Notes: generated by a model from the sequence alone, not told the origin. Positions 12,060-23,574 are shown, counted from the first letter of the stretch. The stretch: DNA of 64,000 nt from Brasilonema angustatum HA4187-MV1 (GCA_019359695.1 JAHHGV010000006.1:124001-188000); one strand, 5' to 3'. A program made the numbers and translations.

Positions 12060-13781
12060 ATGCAAACTCAAAAGCCAACCGCTGTTGACAGCAATTTGGA
12101 AATAACACAAGTGTCAGCCCAAGAGCCTTCTACTGACGAACTCCCCACTATAGAATTTCCCTCTCGAAGGAAACTCAAAGCCAGTTCTTGGCGCATTCAT
12201 CAGAAAATTGGCTATGGGTACTTTCTGGCAATTGGGATTGGTTTTCTAGGCTCGTTGACTGGGTTAGTCATATCCAATTTTTATTTGGGGATAGAAACTA
12301 AACAATTAGAGCATGCTCAGTTTCAAACGCAAGTGCTGGGTAGTTATAGGAATGCTTTAGTAAATGCACAATTGCATGGCTCTAACTTGGTAGCTGTTAT
12401 AGGAGACCGACAACGCCGTTCTCGCAAAAAAAAGGAATTGTTAAGCAGTGTAGAAGAAGCTAAAAACGTTGAGCAACAAATTACAAAATTTATAGATAGC
12501 AAGCCTGGAAAACTAGCAGTACCAGAAGATACTCTACGAGCTATATTAAATGACTACTCTCGTAACCTAGACTCTTACGTTAACCAAATTAAATTAATCT
12601 TGCAGCAGTTTGACCAGCAGCCAGAACAACAGCAGATTTTTGTTGTCAGAAACGAGTTGCTGGAAATTATGAGCGGTAAAACAGCCATGCGGCTGGATGA
12701 GATACGTAAACGCTTAACCGACAACTTGCAAATTGCTCAACAGCGAGAGCAGAAATTTACAACAGATCTGACGATCGCAAAAAAAGTCGAGAGATTAATT
12801 GCTGTAATGAGTATGCTGGTGTCAGTGGCGATCGCAGCAATTGTAGCATGGCGTACTTCTCGGGCGATCGCCGAACCAGTCATTCTTGTCACTCAAGTCG
12901 CCGAACAAGTCGCGAAAAAATCTAACTTTGATTTGCGAGCTCCTATCAGTACAGAAGATGAAATTGGATCACTGGCGAAATCTCTCAATCGTTTGATTGA
13001 GGGGGTTTCTGAGCGAACTAAACAATTGCAGCAAGCAAAAGAATTAGCAGAAGGTGCTAACAAGGCAAAAGGTCAGTTTCTGGCAAATGTTAGTCACGAA
13101 TTACGTACCCCGTTAAATGCCATTATTGGCTTAAGCCAACTGTTGCGCGATGATGCTGTTGATTTTGGAATGTCAGAAGAGTTTATTGATGATCTTGAAT
13201 CTATCAACACTGCAGGTAGGCATTTACTGATATTAATCAACGATCTCCTCGACTTATCAAAAATTGAAGACGGGAAAATGAGTTTCTACCCAGAGACATT
13301 TGAACTCGCCCCGCTCATCAATAACGTTGTTCTCACAGTCAAGCCTTTGGTGGAGAAAAATGGCAATTTTTTAGAAGTGAATTTTGATGGGGAACTTGGC
13401 ATCATGTACACGGATCAAACTAAGCTACGACAGGTTCTGTACAATCTGCTCAGCAACGCTGCCAAGTTTACCACCAACGGTAGGGTGAGATTTATAATCA
13501 ACAAAGAAATACTAGACGTTCAAAGAAGTCATACTCCTGCAATGATCACGTTTACTGTTGAAGACACAGGCATTGGTATGTCCGATCATCAACAGCAGCA
13601 GCTGTTTCAACGCTTTACGCAAGGAGATGCTTCTACCACGAGAAAATATGGTGGTACTGGACTGGGATTAGCAATTAGCCGTCACTTTTGCCAGATGATG
13701 GGTGGTGAAATTTTTGTCACGAGCCAACCTGGAGTCGGCTCAATTTTCACCGTCCGCCTTCCACTGATAGCTAAAGATTAG
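12060..13781 (+). CDS. Membrane sensor histidine kinase (HAMP, HisKA, HATPase_c)
   Basis: Two TM segments, HAMP, H-box FLANVSHELRTPLNAIIGLSQLL, N-box LYNLLSNAAKFT, G-box GTGLGLAIS. Confidence 0.92.
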   Translation: MQTQKPTAVDSNLEITQVSAQEPSTDELPTIEFPSRRKLKASSWRIHQKIGYGYFLAIGIGFLGSLTGLVISNFYLGIETKQLEHAQFQTQVLGSYRNALVNAQLHGSNLVAVIGDRQRRSRKKKELLSSVEEAKNVEQQITKFIDSKPGKLAVPEDTLRAILNDYSRNLDSYVNQIKLILQQFDQQPEQQQIFVVRNELLEIMSGKTAMRLDEIRKRLTDNLQIAQQREQKFTTDLTIAKKVERLIAVMSMLVSVAIAAIVAWRTSRAIAEPVILVTQVAEQVAKKSNFDLRAPISTEDEIGSLAKSLNRLIEGVSERTKQLQQAKELAEGANKAKGQFLANVSHELRTPLNAIIGLSQLLRDDAVDFGMSEEFIDDLESINTAGRHLLILINDLLDLSKIEDGKMSFYPETFELAPLINNVVLTVKPLVEKNGNFLEVNFDGELGIMYTDQTKLRQVLYNLLSNAAKFTTNGRVRFIINKEILDVQRSHTPAMITFTVEDTGIGMSDHQQQQLFQRFTQGDASTTRKYGGTGLGLAISRHFCQMMGGEIFVTSQPGVGSIFTVRLPLIAKD

Positions 13782-14032
13782 TTTTCTGTAATAAGTCGAT
13801 TTCAACTTGTAGAAGAAAATGGTTTATTCTTTGAATTAATGAGCTGTAAACTCAGTCAACCCTCCCTGCGCTAAAATTCAAAAGTCATAACGAATTTGAA
13901 ATTTTTGAACCGCAGATGGACAAGCCACTGCGCCCAGGCGTGAATAAGGGCGTTATGCAGTCCTTGTTTCGGTGCTCTCGGGCCTGGAGTATGGGGATTG
14001 ATAATTCAGTTTTGTGGAGCAAAGACTGAGCC

Positions 14033-15724
14033 ATGATGATAGTCACCATGATTCGTCCAGGAATGTTACTTCAAGGACGCTACCGAGTTGTCTCTCTAAT
14101 TGGTGGCGGTGGTTTTGGTAAAGTGTTTGAAGTGGATGATGGCGGTACCTCCAAAGTTTTAAAAGTTTTGAGCTTAGAGCGCTTTCATAATCCAACAATT
14201 AAACAAAAGGCGATCGCCCTATTTCAACGAGAAGCTGAATTACTACGTCGTTTAAAGCACTCTGGTATCCCGCGTATAGAGTCAGATGGGTATTTTACTT
14301 GGTCTGATGGTAATGCTGAACCATTCCACTGTCTTGTGATGGAAAAAATACCAGGTTCAAATTTGCAACAGTGGTTGCAAGCCAGAGAAAATCAACCACT
14401 CACCACAGAACAAGCTCACGAATGGTTAATTCAATTAGTAGAAATACTTAAGGTACTGCATCAGCATCAATACCTTCACCGAGATATAAAACTACCTAAC
14501 ATCATGCTCAGACCTGATGGGCAACTGGTGCTGATTGACTTTGGTGCTGTTAGGGAACTCACAAATTCTTATTTAGAAAAAGAACAAGGCAAACAAACTG
14601 GAACTGTACTTGTTTCTCCTGGATTTACACCTCCAGAACAAGCTGAAGGTCACGCTGTCCCACAGTCAGATTTTTTTGCTTTGGGGCGAACTTTTGTCTG
14701 TTTGCTCACAGGAAAATCTCCTCTCGATTTTCCTACAAACTCGCAAACAGGACAACTGATTTGGCGTGACCAAGCAACGAGTGTTTCGCCACAACTAGTA
14801 AACTTAATTGACCGCCTCATAGCTCCTTTTCCTGGACAGCGACCTCAAAATTGCCAGGAAATCTTAGATTATCTTCAAGGCAATCAACACGAGTTTCCAC
14901 TATCTGAAGATGGATCACAAACCTTACCACCAGAAACCTTACCACCAGAAACAGGGTTTGTAGTCAGTACTTTAGGACTGAAGCGTTTAGTACAAAATAC
15001 ATTTTATCCTCAACAGAAATCGGATAAAAAACTCGTTGAAAAACCGAAAAAAACACAGGCTAAATTTTATAAAAAACATCGGTTAAAATTTTTCCTTGCT
15101 GGGTGTTTAGTTTTGCTTGGTGGAGGTATTAAAATCTGGACAATTACACCCGAATTAGCATTGAGTCTCAACAATTTTGGTTATACGAAATACAGTCAGA
15201 AAAGTTTTGAGGTAGCCGAAATATATTATCGATTAGCTCTATTGTTAAACCCAAAACTATCAGAAGCTGATTACAACTTAGGCTTGCTTTATGAAGATAA
15301 AAATAACTTTGAGCAAGCTCGGACTATGTATCAAAAAGCGGTGGATAAGCGTGACGATAAAGCTTACAACAATTTAGCACGTTTACAGATTTTCAATAAA
15401 CAATATACAACAGCAGTGATGCTACTGCGAGAAGGACTGTCAATTGCTGACGATAATCAAGTGAAATACGCTATGTTGAAAAATTTAGGTTGGGCATATT
15501 TAGAACTTGGGCGTTATCAAGAGGCGAAAAACTCTCTTCAAAAGGCAATCAATATTAATGGCGATCGCGCTGCAGCGCATTGTCTCCTAGGTAAAGTTTT
15601 AGAAAAGCAAAATAATAGGCAAGAAGCACTTTCAGCTTGGAAAAAGTGCATATCTAGCCAATCAAAAACGATAGAAGAAAAACAGTGGGTTGATGAAGCA
15701 GCAAAAAAAATCAAGGAAATATAA
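14033..15724 (+). CDS. Serine/threonine protein kinase with single TM and C-terminal TPR repeats
   Basis: GGGGFGKVFEV, HRDIKLPNIMLR, LIDFGAVREL; TM at LKFFLAGCLVLLGGGIKIW; TPR-like repeats afterwards. Confidence 0.9.
   Translation: MMIVTMIRPGMLLQGRYRVVSLIGGGGFGKVFEVDDGGTSKVLKVLSLERFHNPTIKQKAIALFQREAELLRRLKHSGIPRIESDGYFTWSDGNAEPFHCLVMEKIPGSNLQQWLQARENQPLTTEQAHEWLIQLVEILKVLHQHQYLHRDIKLPNIMLRPDGQLVLIDFGAVRELTNSYLEKEQGKQTGTVLVSPGFTPPEQAEGHAVPQSDFFALGRTFVCLLTGKSPLDFPTNSQTGQLIWRDQATSVSPQLVNLIDRLIAPFPGQRPQNCQEILDYLQGNQHEFPLSEDGSQTLPPETLPPETGFVVSTLGLKRLVQNTFYPQQKSDKKLVEKPKKTQAKFYKKHRLKFFLAGCLVLLGGGIKIWTITPELALSLNNFGYTKYSQKSFEVAEIYYRLALLLNPKLSEADYNLGLLYEDKNNFEQARTMYQKAVDKRDDKAYNNLARLQIFNKQYTTAVMLLREGLSIADDNQVKYAMLKNLGWAYLELGRYQEAKNSLQKAININGDRAAAHCLLGKVLEKQNNRQEALSAWKKCISSQSKTIEEKQWVDEAAKKIKEI
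14921..14950 (+). repeat. 15-bp x2 perfect in-frame tandem repeat (ACCTTACCACCAGAA), encodes TLPPE-TLPPE in kinase linker
   Basis: Direct inspection. Confidence 0.9.
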
Positions 15725-15807
15725 CAATTATGAAGTTAACGAACCGGGAAAAAAATGAGGGAAAGATTACAGTTATCTTCCACTTCTAAAAACCAAAGGA
15801 CTCAATA

Positions 15808-16746
15808 ATGAAGTTAAGTGCACTACCAAAAAACAGGATAGTAAAGAGTACAAAAACGAAAATTTTCGTTTGTTTTGTTGCTGCTTGCTTCTTGCTTTTG
15901 ATACTAGTAAAACCAATTTTACCACCAGCATTTAGCACTGAAGTTAGTCAAACACCCATTGCTCAGTGCACAATCGCTCAAAGTGGTGATCCTCGCAGTC
16001 CGAGTAACCCTGATATTCCCTACATTATCAGTCCCCGCCGAACGTTGCTACTGACTGACAAGCCGAAGCTACGTTGGAATCAAGTTTTAGGTGTCAAAAG
16101 TTATGATGTCAGTTTACAAAAAGCTGGTTCGGTTCTTTGGCAAACAAAAGTGAGTACTAATCAAGTGGTGTATCCAGGAGAACCAAGACTAGAAACAGGT
16201 GTGGAATATTTACTGATTGTTAAAGCAGACAACGGTAAATTGTCAACAGATGAAAAACCAAATGCACGAGGTTTTAGCCTTCTCTCCAAAGAAGAAGCAC
16301 AAGTTGTGAAAGCAAGCATGATGCAACTAAACAATCAAAAAGCTTCTGACAAAGTAAAAGGTTTACAAAGTGCTTTTTTTTATATTGGTGCTGACTTAAA
16401 ATCAGAGGCTATTGAGACACTAGAAGGCTTGATAAGTAGTGGTATTAAAGAAACTTCCGTCTATCGAAAGCTTGGCTATCTCTACTGGCAAACAGGAGTT
16501 AATGTGCTAACTGAGACTAATTATTTAAATGCACACAAATTAGCACTAGCTAACAAGGATGTCTTACAGCAAGCACAGATTGCGGAAGCTTTGGGAAATT
16601 TGTATATAGCAATAGAGGACCAAAAAGCAGGTAAAAATTGGTTCAATAAAGCACGAGATAGTTACAAAACTTTAGGTAATAAGCAAAGAGTAGAAGAACT
16701 AGATGAGCAGATAAATCAACTGAAAACAAACAAACCTACTGCGTAA
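15808..16746 (+). CDS. Secreted/anchored TPR-containing protein of unknown function
   Basis: N-terminal hydrophobic segment, Ig/FN3-like middle (KLRWNQVLGVKSYDVSLQKAG), C-terminal TPR-like helices. Confidence 0.7.
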   Translation: MKLSALPKNRIVKSTKTKIFVCFVAACFLLLILVKPILPPAFSTEVSQTPIAQCTIAQSGDPRSPSNPDIPYIISPRRTLLLTDKPKLRWNQVLGVKSYDVSLQKAGSVLWQTKVSTNQVVYPGEPRLETGVEYLLIVKADNGKLSTDEKPNARGFSLLSKEEAQVVKASMMQLNNQKASDKVKGLQSAFFYIGADLKSEAIETLEGLISSGIKETSVYRKLGYLYWQTGVNVLTETNYLNAHKLALANKDVLQQAQIAEALGNLYIAIEDQKAGKNWFNKARDSYKTLGNKQRVEELDEQINQLKTNKPTA

Positions 16747-17048
16747 GTTAGAAATTAAGACACTGATTAGTAGCTCAATCTAATTAAGCGTAAAATGTAA
16801 TTAGGAACGCGAGTGCGCGGCTACGCATACAAGGCAAACTGAGTGTAGACAAGGGAGGCGGCTTTCTGTTCGCGCTCTTGGCGTTTCCAAGAAAAAGATA
16901 AGCAAGTCATTGCAAAGACTCTATTTACCTTTTTCAACGTTGACTTAACTTAGCATCCGGAATGGTGTGATTTCTGTTGGTATACATATATGTCTTTAGG
17001 TGAAGTTTAATCTGTTCTATAAATCACCCAACAACAGGAGTATGACAA

Positions 17049-17339
17049 ATGACTGACCAAACATTACACCCGAATCAAGATATTCGTAAAGCGGAAGCCA
17101 AAAAACTACTAGAACAAGCTAATCAACAGTTAGGAGAAGCTTTAAAATCTTACCAACAAGCACAAGAACTCTATCAGGACGTGGGTGAAGAGACTGTTGC
17201 TACTCTCATCTCCTATCTTATTTCTCAAAGCAAGATTCTGACTGTTAGTGGCACAGATAAGTCTGGGAATTCTAAAATCAACTTAACTGCTGCTAGTGGT
17301 ATATTGGCTAATCGTTCAAAGATAAAACGTCCTAAGTAA
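17049..17339 (+). CDS. Small helical protein of unknown function
   Basis: 96-aa ORF with ATG start between same-strand cluster genes; TPR-like AEAKKLLEQANQQLGEALKSYQQAQELYQDVG. Confidence 0.55.
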   Translation: MTDQTLHPNQDIRKAEAKKLLEQANQQLGEALKSYQQAQELYQDVGEETVATLISYLISQSKILTVSGTDKSGNSKINLTAASGILANRSKIKRPK

Positions 17340-17505
17340 AGGAAAACTTAATAAATCTACATTTTCATGACTGAATGCGATTTTGAGAAAGTTTTTACAG
17401 GTGCATCTCAATCTTTTGCCATAAAAAATTTAATAACTAAGTGTTGAAGTTGCTTATTTGATTAATAAGCAACTCTTTATTTTAAAATATATAAAAACTT
17501 GATTC

Positions 17506-20346
17506 ATGCACTTATCTCTTTTAATTCGCTTTGGTACAATTGGAATTATTTTGTGCTTGTTAAAGGCTTCAGTTTACGAAGGACAACAATCACTTGTAGA
17601 TTCTCGTTCTCAAATTGTGAGTGATTCTTCTAAAACACTCTTACAAACCAAAAAATCTAAAAACCTGAAGATAGAAGCAGATCGATTATCTAACCAAGCA
17701 GCTGACCAATATGATAACGATCAGTTTCAAAAAGCCTTAGAAATCTATCAAAAAGCGCTAATTATTTATCAAGAAATAGATGACAAAAAAAATATTAGTA
17801 ACACATTTAATAGTCTAGGAGCAGTTTCTAGAGAGCTAGGTCAATATCCGCAATCACTAAAATTTTATCAGCAAGCATTGGCGAAAAATCGAGAAATAGG
17901 CGCTGGCAAAATTCCCAACCAAGAAGAACAGGAAACAACTGGAAGTATATTCAATAATATTGGGTTAGTTTATCAATCTATGGGGCAGTATTCTCAAGCA
18001 GTGAGATACTATCAGCAAAGCCTTTCCTTAATGGAAAAAATTGAAGATAAACTAGGAGTCGGATCTGCCCTCAATAGTCTTGGTGGAGTTTATTACGAAA
18101 CAGGACAATATTCCCAAGCGCTCAAGTTTTTTCAACAAGCTTTAGTTAATGTTAAAAAAGCTAAAGACCCTGTAGAAGAAGCTAATAACCTTAATAATAT
18201 TGGACTTGTTTACAGCGAACTCGGTCAATATCCTCAAGCCATCAAGTTTTATCGGGAAGCTTTAACAATTTGGAAAAAAAATGGCGATAAGTTAGGCGAA
18301 GGCACAACTCTTCATAATATTGGGTTCGCCTACAACAAGATGAATAAATATTCTCAAGCTCTAAATTACTATCAGCAAGCTTTAGCCAACTTTAGAGAGA
18401 TTGGTAATCAACCAAAAATTGGCAGTACTCTTAACAATATCGGCTTTGTCTATCAACAATTGGAACAGTATTCGCAAGCACTAGAATCTCTTGAGCAAGC
18501 GTTGAGTGTTCTGCAACAAGTGGGTGATCGTGCTGTCGTTGGGCGTACTCTTGATAGTATGGGAAGCGCTTACAAAGGTATGCGTAAGTATCAGCAAGCA
18601 TTAGCGTCATATCAGCAAGCATTATTATTGAGTCGAGAAATTGGTGATAGAACTGCCCAAAGAATTACCCTTGCCAACATTGGTGATTTACTAGCGCAGC
18701 AAAACAAACCACAATTGGCAATTATTTTCTACAAGCAATCTGTGAATGTGACTGAAGCTATACGCACACAATTGCGATCGCTTTCACAAGAACAACAGCA
18801 ATCTTACACAGCAACCGTTGCTGATATCTATCGACGTTTAGCTGACTTACTTCTGCGACAAGATCGAGTGCTAGAAGCACAGCAAGTTTTGGATTTACTT
18901 AAAATCCAAGAACTAGACGATTATCTGCATGATGTTCGGGGTAATGAAAGAACAGCTAAAGGAGTTGAGTCGCTGTCTCCAGAACAGTCCATTAATCAAG
19001 GGTTGAAAGTTATAGCCGATAAACAAATTCAAATCAGCAGACAACTCGGCGAACTGCAAAAAATTCCACCAACTAATAGAAAACCGCAAGACAAAGAAAA
19101 AATCGTAACACTGGAGGCAAATCTTCTCACCGAATTTAACCAATTTATTGATAGCCCAGAAGTGAATGCTTGGTTAGGACAGCTTACCCCAAAAACGGCA
19201 CAACAGATTATACCACTGGATAGTCTTAACAGCTTGCGCGACAACTTGCAGCGTCTTAACCAAAACGCCGTTTTGCTGTATCCGTTGGTTTTAGACAATC
19301 GTCTGGAACTCGTACTAACGACTCCAAATACACCACCAATCCATCGTAGTGTTCCTATTAAAAAAGAAGAACTCAATCGGCTCATTGTAGATTTTCGTAG
19401 TGCTTTAGAAAATCCCGAATCGAACGCCACAGTTTCCGCCAAAAAGCTGTATGAATTGTTAATTCAACCGATAGAAAAAGACTTAGCAAATGCCGATGCC
19501 AAAACAATTATTTATGCACCGGATGGAGCATTACGTTATCTTCCCCTAGCTGCTTTATATGACGGCAAACAATGGTTAGCGCAGCGCTTCCGTACTAACA
19601 ATATTACTGCTTTGAGTTTAACAGATCTTGATACTCAACCTTTGCCGCAAATCAAAGTTTTGGCTGGGGCGACTACACAGCGTCACGTCGTACAATTAGA
19701 GTCTACTTCATTACCATTTAAAGCACTAGAATATGCAGGAGCAGAGGTTGAAAATCTTGCTACTATGATGCCAGGAACTAAAACACTTTTAGATAATGAA
19801 TTTAATCGCCAAGCAATGATTCCTTATTTAAATGTGTATACAATTATTCATATGGCGACTCACGCCTTTTTTGTCAACGGTAAGCCGGAAGACTCTTTTA
19901 TTTTAATGGGTGATGGTGGTTTAGTTACCCTACCTGATATTCAAAAGTTATCTTTGCCAAATGTAGATTTGGTTGTGTTGAGTGCTTGTGAAACAGCAGT
20001 CAGTGACAAAATAGGCAAGGGAGAAGAAATTTTAGGTTTTGGCTATCAAGTACAGCGTACAGGAGCAAGAGCTGCGATCGCATCTTTATGGTCTGTGAGT
20101 GATGGCGGTACACAAGCTTTAATGGATGCTTTTTACGCCTTCTTAAGCCAAGGGAAAATGAGTAAAGCTGAGGCTTTACGTCAAGCGCAAGTTGCAATGA
20201 TTACAGGCGACTATTCAGGGATAACTCAAGATCAAGACAGAGGAATTCTTAAATCTACACGCCAGAATCTACCAGCAAAAGTCGCTAATCGTCTGAGTCA
20301 TCCCTATTATTGGGCACCTTTCATTTTAATTGGTAATGGTTTGTAA
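17506..20346 (+). CDS. TPR (kinesin-light-chain-like)-CHAT domain protein
   Basis: About 10 TPR units (GxVYxxxGQYSQALxxYQQAL); CHAT signature IIHMATHAFF ... VVLSACETAVS ... GEEILGFGYQVQRTGARAAIASLWSVSD. Confidence 0.92.
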   Translation: MHLSLLIRFGTIGIILCLLKASVYEGQQSLVDSRSQIVSDSSKTLLQTKKSKNLKIEADRLSNQAADQYDNDQFQKALEIYQKALIIYQEIDDKKNISNTFNSLGAVSRELGQYPQSLKFYQQALAKNREIGAGKIPNQEEQETTGSIFNNIGLVYQSMGQYSQAVRYYQQSLSLMEKIEDKLGVGSALNSLGGVYYETGQYSQALKFFQQALVNVKKAKDPVEEANNLNNIGLVYSELGQYPQAIKFYREALTIWKKNGDKLGEGTTLHNIGFAYNKMNKYSQALNYYQQALANFREIGNQPKIGSTLNNIGFVYQQLEQYSQALESLEQALSVLQQVGDRAVVGRTLDSMGSAYKGMRKYQQALASYQQALLLSREIGDRTAQRITLANIGDLLAQQNKPQLAIIFYKQSVNVTEAIRTQLRSLSQEQQQSYTATVADIYRRLADLLLRQDRVLEAQQVLDLLKIQELDDYLHDVRGNERTAKGVESLSPEQSINQGLKVIADKQIQISRQLGELQKIPPTNRKPQDKEKIVTLEANLLTEFNQFIDSPEVNAWLGQLTPKTAQQIIPLDSLNSLRDNLQRLNQNAVLLYPLVLDNRLELVLTTPNTPPIHRSVPIKKEELNRLIVDFRSALENPESNATVSAKKLYELLIQPIEKDLANADAKTIIYAPDGALRYLPLAALYDGKQWLAQRFRTNNITALSLTDLDTQPLPQIKVLAGATTQRHVVQLESTSLPFKALEYAGAEVENLATMMPGTKTLLDNEFNRQAMIPYLNVYTIIHMATHAFFVNGKPEDSFILMGDGGLVTLPDIQKLSLPNVDLVVLSACETAVSDKIGKGEEILGFGYQVQRTGARAAIASLWSVSDGGTQALMDAFYAFLSQGKMSKAEALRQAQVAMITGDYSGITQDQDRGILKSTRQNLPAKVANRLSHPYYWAPFILIGNGL

Positions 20347-21228
20347 CTGTTCAAAAACCTCCGGGCGAGTTGAAAATGAAATAAACTTTTTACTGAAATT
20401 CCCCACCAAAAAGAAAATACCCTCACAAGCCAATTCTGCGAGGGATGATAGAGGAGTCTTAAGCATCGTTTGTGCAAAAGAGTGGTGGATAAATAAAATC
20501 ATCTGCCATGCCATAAAAAACACCCGTAAAGGGTGTATGAACAAGTCGTCTCAGAATTTATTACGCTTCATTTATTGGATATGGCTCTATGCAATCATCG
20601 TATCTTCGTCCAATTAGCTTTACTCCCTCCAAAAGTCAGAGTTCAGATTAAGAATCTGCGTGCTGGGGAATACAAGTGAAATGGTGAATGAATCTTGCAA
20701 AATCCCAACAACCAACTGTTATTAGACAAACAAAGAAGGTTGAATTGAAGCGTCTGCGATTTTTGGCAAAAGAAAAAATGCTCTCTCCCAAGTAGTCATA
20801 AAAAATGACACAGGAGAGAGACAAAACATTCCTTGTTAAGACGTGCTTTCTCAATCATTTAACTGTATGAAACAATACATCTACTATCTATAGATTGATA
20901 GATGTTGTGTTAAATTTTCTTGTATCTGAGAATACAAAGTGAGTGGTAATGCTTTGTAAGTGAGATCTCCCCTGGAGGGGCGATGGCTTCGCAGATCCCT
21001 AGATGCACACAGATATAGCAGTCGCCAGGTAGATTAGGACACGAACTAATGAGAAAACACGCTCATCAAGAGACTTTCAAGTCTGTTCCCTGTTAAGCGT
21101 TCCCTGCTATAAACAATATATTGACTGAGTTTGGCTAGGATAGTGTAGCCTAAGCAATAGCTACCTTTTCTCTATAATTTAAACCTAAGCGATACCTGCT
21201 GCTCAGTCCTTCCGAACTTCTCATACCC

Positions 21229-23574
21229 ATGACAACAACCACAGACTTCCTCAGTCACCTTAACCCCAGTCAACGTCGCGCTGTTGAACATCACTGCGGT
21301 CCCTTGCTCGTTGTTGCTGGTGCGGGTTCCGGCAAAACACGAGCGCTGACTTATCGCATTGCTAATCTTATTTTGCAACATCGTGTCGATCCAGAAAATA
21401 TCCTGGCGGTAACCTTCACCAACAAAGCCGCACGGGAAATGAAAGAACGTATTCAAAAATTATTTGCCGATCGCCTAGCAATAACAGAATACAACGAGCG
21501 GTTTGATTTATTGCCAGAATACGAACAAACTAAGCTCAAGTCGAAAGTCTGGAAAAATTACATCAAAGATATGTGGTGCGGTACTTTCCACAGTCTGCTT
21601 TCTCGCGTTCTCCGCTTTGACATCGACAAATACCAAGACGAAAAAGGACGCCAATGGACGCGGAATTTTTCCATCTTTGACGAGTCCGACGCCCAAAGCC
21701 TGGTGAAAGAAATCGTCACCAAACAACTTAATCTGGACAATAAAAAGTTTGAACCTCGTTCTGTGCGCTACGCCATTAGTAACGCCAAAAACCAAGGCTT
21801 ATCACCCAAAGACTTTGAGACAGAACAACCCAATTATCGCGGACGGGTGATTGCAGAAGTTTACAATCACTATCAAAGCCGACTTGCACAGAACAACGCC
21901 CTCGATTTTGATGATCTTATCCTCGTTCCTGTAAAATTGTTTCAGCAGAACGAGCAAGTCTTAGGTTATTGGCATAATAAATTTCGCCATATCCTGGTAG
22001 ATGAATATCAGGATACCAACCGCACTCAATACGAACTCATCCGTCTTTTGACGACGAATAACGAAACCAAAAAGACTGATTGGGACTGGACAAATCGTTC
22101 CACTTTCGTGGTAGGTGATGCAGATCAATCGATTTACTCATTTAGAATGGCAGACTTCACCATCTTGTTGGACTTTCAACAAGATTTTGGCGATGGTTTA
22201 CCAGACGACGATACCCGCACGATGGTGAAGTTGGAAGAGAATTATCGCTCTTGTGAAAATATTCTACAAGTAGCAAATCAACTGATTGAAAACAACACCC
22301 AACGTATTGATAAAATCCTCAAAGCAACAAGAGGTGCAGGTGAAGAGATTTTTTCTTACAAAGCCGATGATGAAATTGCAGAAGCAGATTTTGTGATTAA
22401 TCAAATTCGTTCTTTGGCAAATCAGCATCCAGAGATAAATTGGGGAAGTTTTGCCATACTTTATCGTACCAATGCTCAGTCTCGACCGTTTGAAGAATTA
22501 TTGGTGCGATTAAGAATTCCCTACACAGTTGTCGGAGGGATAAAGTTTTACGATCGCAAAGAAATTAAAGATGTCCTGGCTTACTTGCGGGCGATCGTCA
22601 ACCCAGCTGATACACTCAGTTTATTGCGAGTGATTAATACTCCTCGGCGCGGAATTGGTAAAGCCACCATCGACGCACTCGTAAACGCCGCTCAAGAATT
22701 AGGCACAACTTTGTGGGAAATACTGATTGATGAAACATCAGTTAATACATTGGCAGGACGTTCTGCTAAAGCTGTTAATGGCTTTGCCCAGATGATTCGT
22801 CATTTCCAAGAACAAATAGAGACGGTTCCAATTTCTGAACTTGTGCAAGGGGTGTTGGAAAACTCTGGATATATTAAAGACTTGGAAACTCAGAGTACAG
22901 ATGAAGCAGAAGACAGGTTGCAAAACGTCCAAGAATTATTCAACGCTGTGCTGCAATTTCAAGAAGAGAACGAAGATGTGAACCTGCAAGCCTTCCTCGC
23001 CAGTACCGCCCTCAGTTCTGATTTGGATAACTTAAAAGAAGGAGAAACAGCAGTTTCGCTGTTAACCTTACACGCCTCCAAGGGGCTGGAGTTTCCTGTT
23101 GTGTTCTTGGTGGGCATGGAACAAGGACTATTTCCTAACTACCGTTCAATGAACGATCCAGCATCTTTGGAAGAAGAACGTCGCCTGTGCTACGTGGGGA
23201 TTACTCGCGCCCAAGAACGGCTGTATTTAACCCACGCCCGCGAACGCCGCCTTTATGGTTCACGGGAACCTGCTTTGCGATCGCAATTTCTCGACGAATT
23301 ACCCGAAGAATTACTAATGACTCAACAAAAAAGGAGTGTAGCTTATACAAAAGGTACTGGTGGTAGCACAGCCCAACGTACAACCAAACGAAACCAAGAC
23401 ACTACTGCTAGTTGGCAAGTCGGCGAAAAAGTTCTGCACAAAGCCTTTGGTATTGGAGAGATTACTCACATTTTTGGTGCGGGAAATAAAGTTTCTTTGG
23501 CAATTAAATTTGATAGTTTGGGGCAAAAAATTATCGATCCAAGAGTTGCACAGTTGCAACGGGTGGAGTGTTGA
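21229..23574 (+). CDS. pcrA: UvrD/PcrA-type ATP-dependent DNA helicase
   Basis: LNPSQRRAVEHHCGPLLVVAGAGSGKTRALTYRIANL, VDEYQDTNRTQYEL, LLTLHASKGLEFPVVFLVGMEQGLFP. Confidence 0.94.
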   Translation: MTTTTDFLSHLNPSQRRAVEHHCGPLLVVAGAGSGKTRALTYRIANLILQHRVDPENILAVTFTNKAAREMKERIQKLFADRLAITEYNERFDLLPEYEQTKLKSKVWKNYIKDMWCGTFHSLLSRVLRFDIDKYQDEKGRQWTRNFSIFDESDAQSLVKEIVTKQLNLDNKKFEPRSVRYAISNAKNQGLSPKDFETEQPNYRGRVIAEVYNHYQSRLAQNNALDFDDLILVPVKLFQQNEQVLGYWHNKFRHILVDEYQDTNRTQYELIRLLTTNNETKKTDWDWTNRSTFVVGDADQSIYSFRMADFTILLDFQQDFGDGLPDDDTRTMVKLEENYRSCENILQVANQLIENNTQRIDKILKATRGAGEEIFSYKADDEIAEADFVINQIRSLANQHPEINWGSFAILYRTNAQSRPFEELLVRLRIPYTVVGGIKFYDRKEIKDVLAYLRAIVNPADTLSLLRVINTPRRGIGKATIDALVNAAQELGTTLWEILIDETSVNTLAGRSAKAVNGFAQMIRHFQEQIETVPISELVQGVLENSGYIKDLETQSTDEAEDRLQNVQELFNAVLQFQEENEDVNLQAFLASTALSSDLDNLKEGETAVSLLTLHASKGLEFPVVFLVGMEQGLFPNYRSMNDPASLEEERRLCYVGITRAQERLYLTHARERRLYGSREPALRSQFLDELPEELLMTQQKRSVAYTKGTGGSTAQRTTKRNQDTTASWQVGEKVLHKAFGIGEITHIFGAGNKVSLAIKFDSLGQKIIDPRVAQLQRVEC

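Noticed and set aside
20781-20820. CTCTCTCC...GGAGAGAG hairpin in the CHAT-pcrA intergenic region
   Set aside because: Only 8-bp stem with a long loop and no supporting context; too weak to call an ncRNA.
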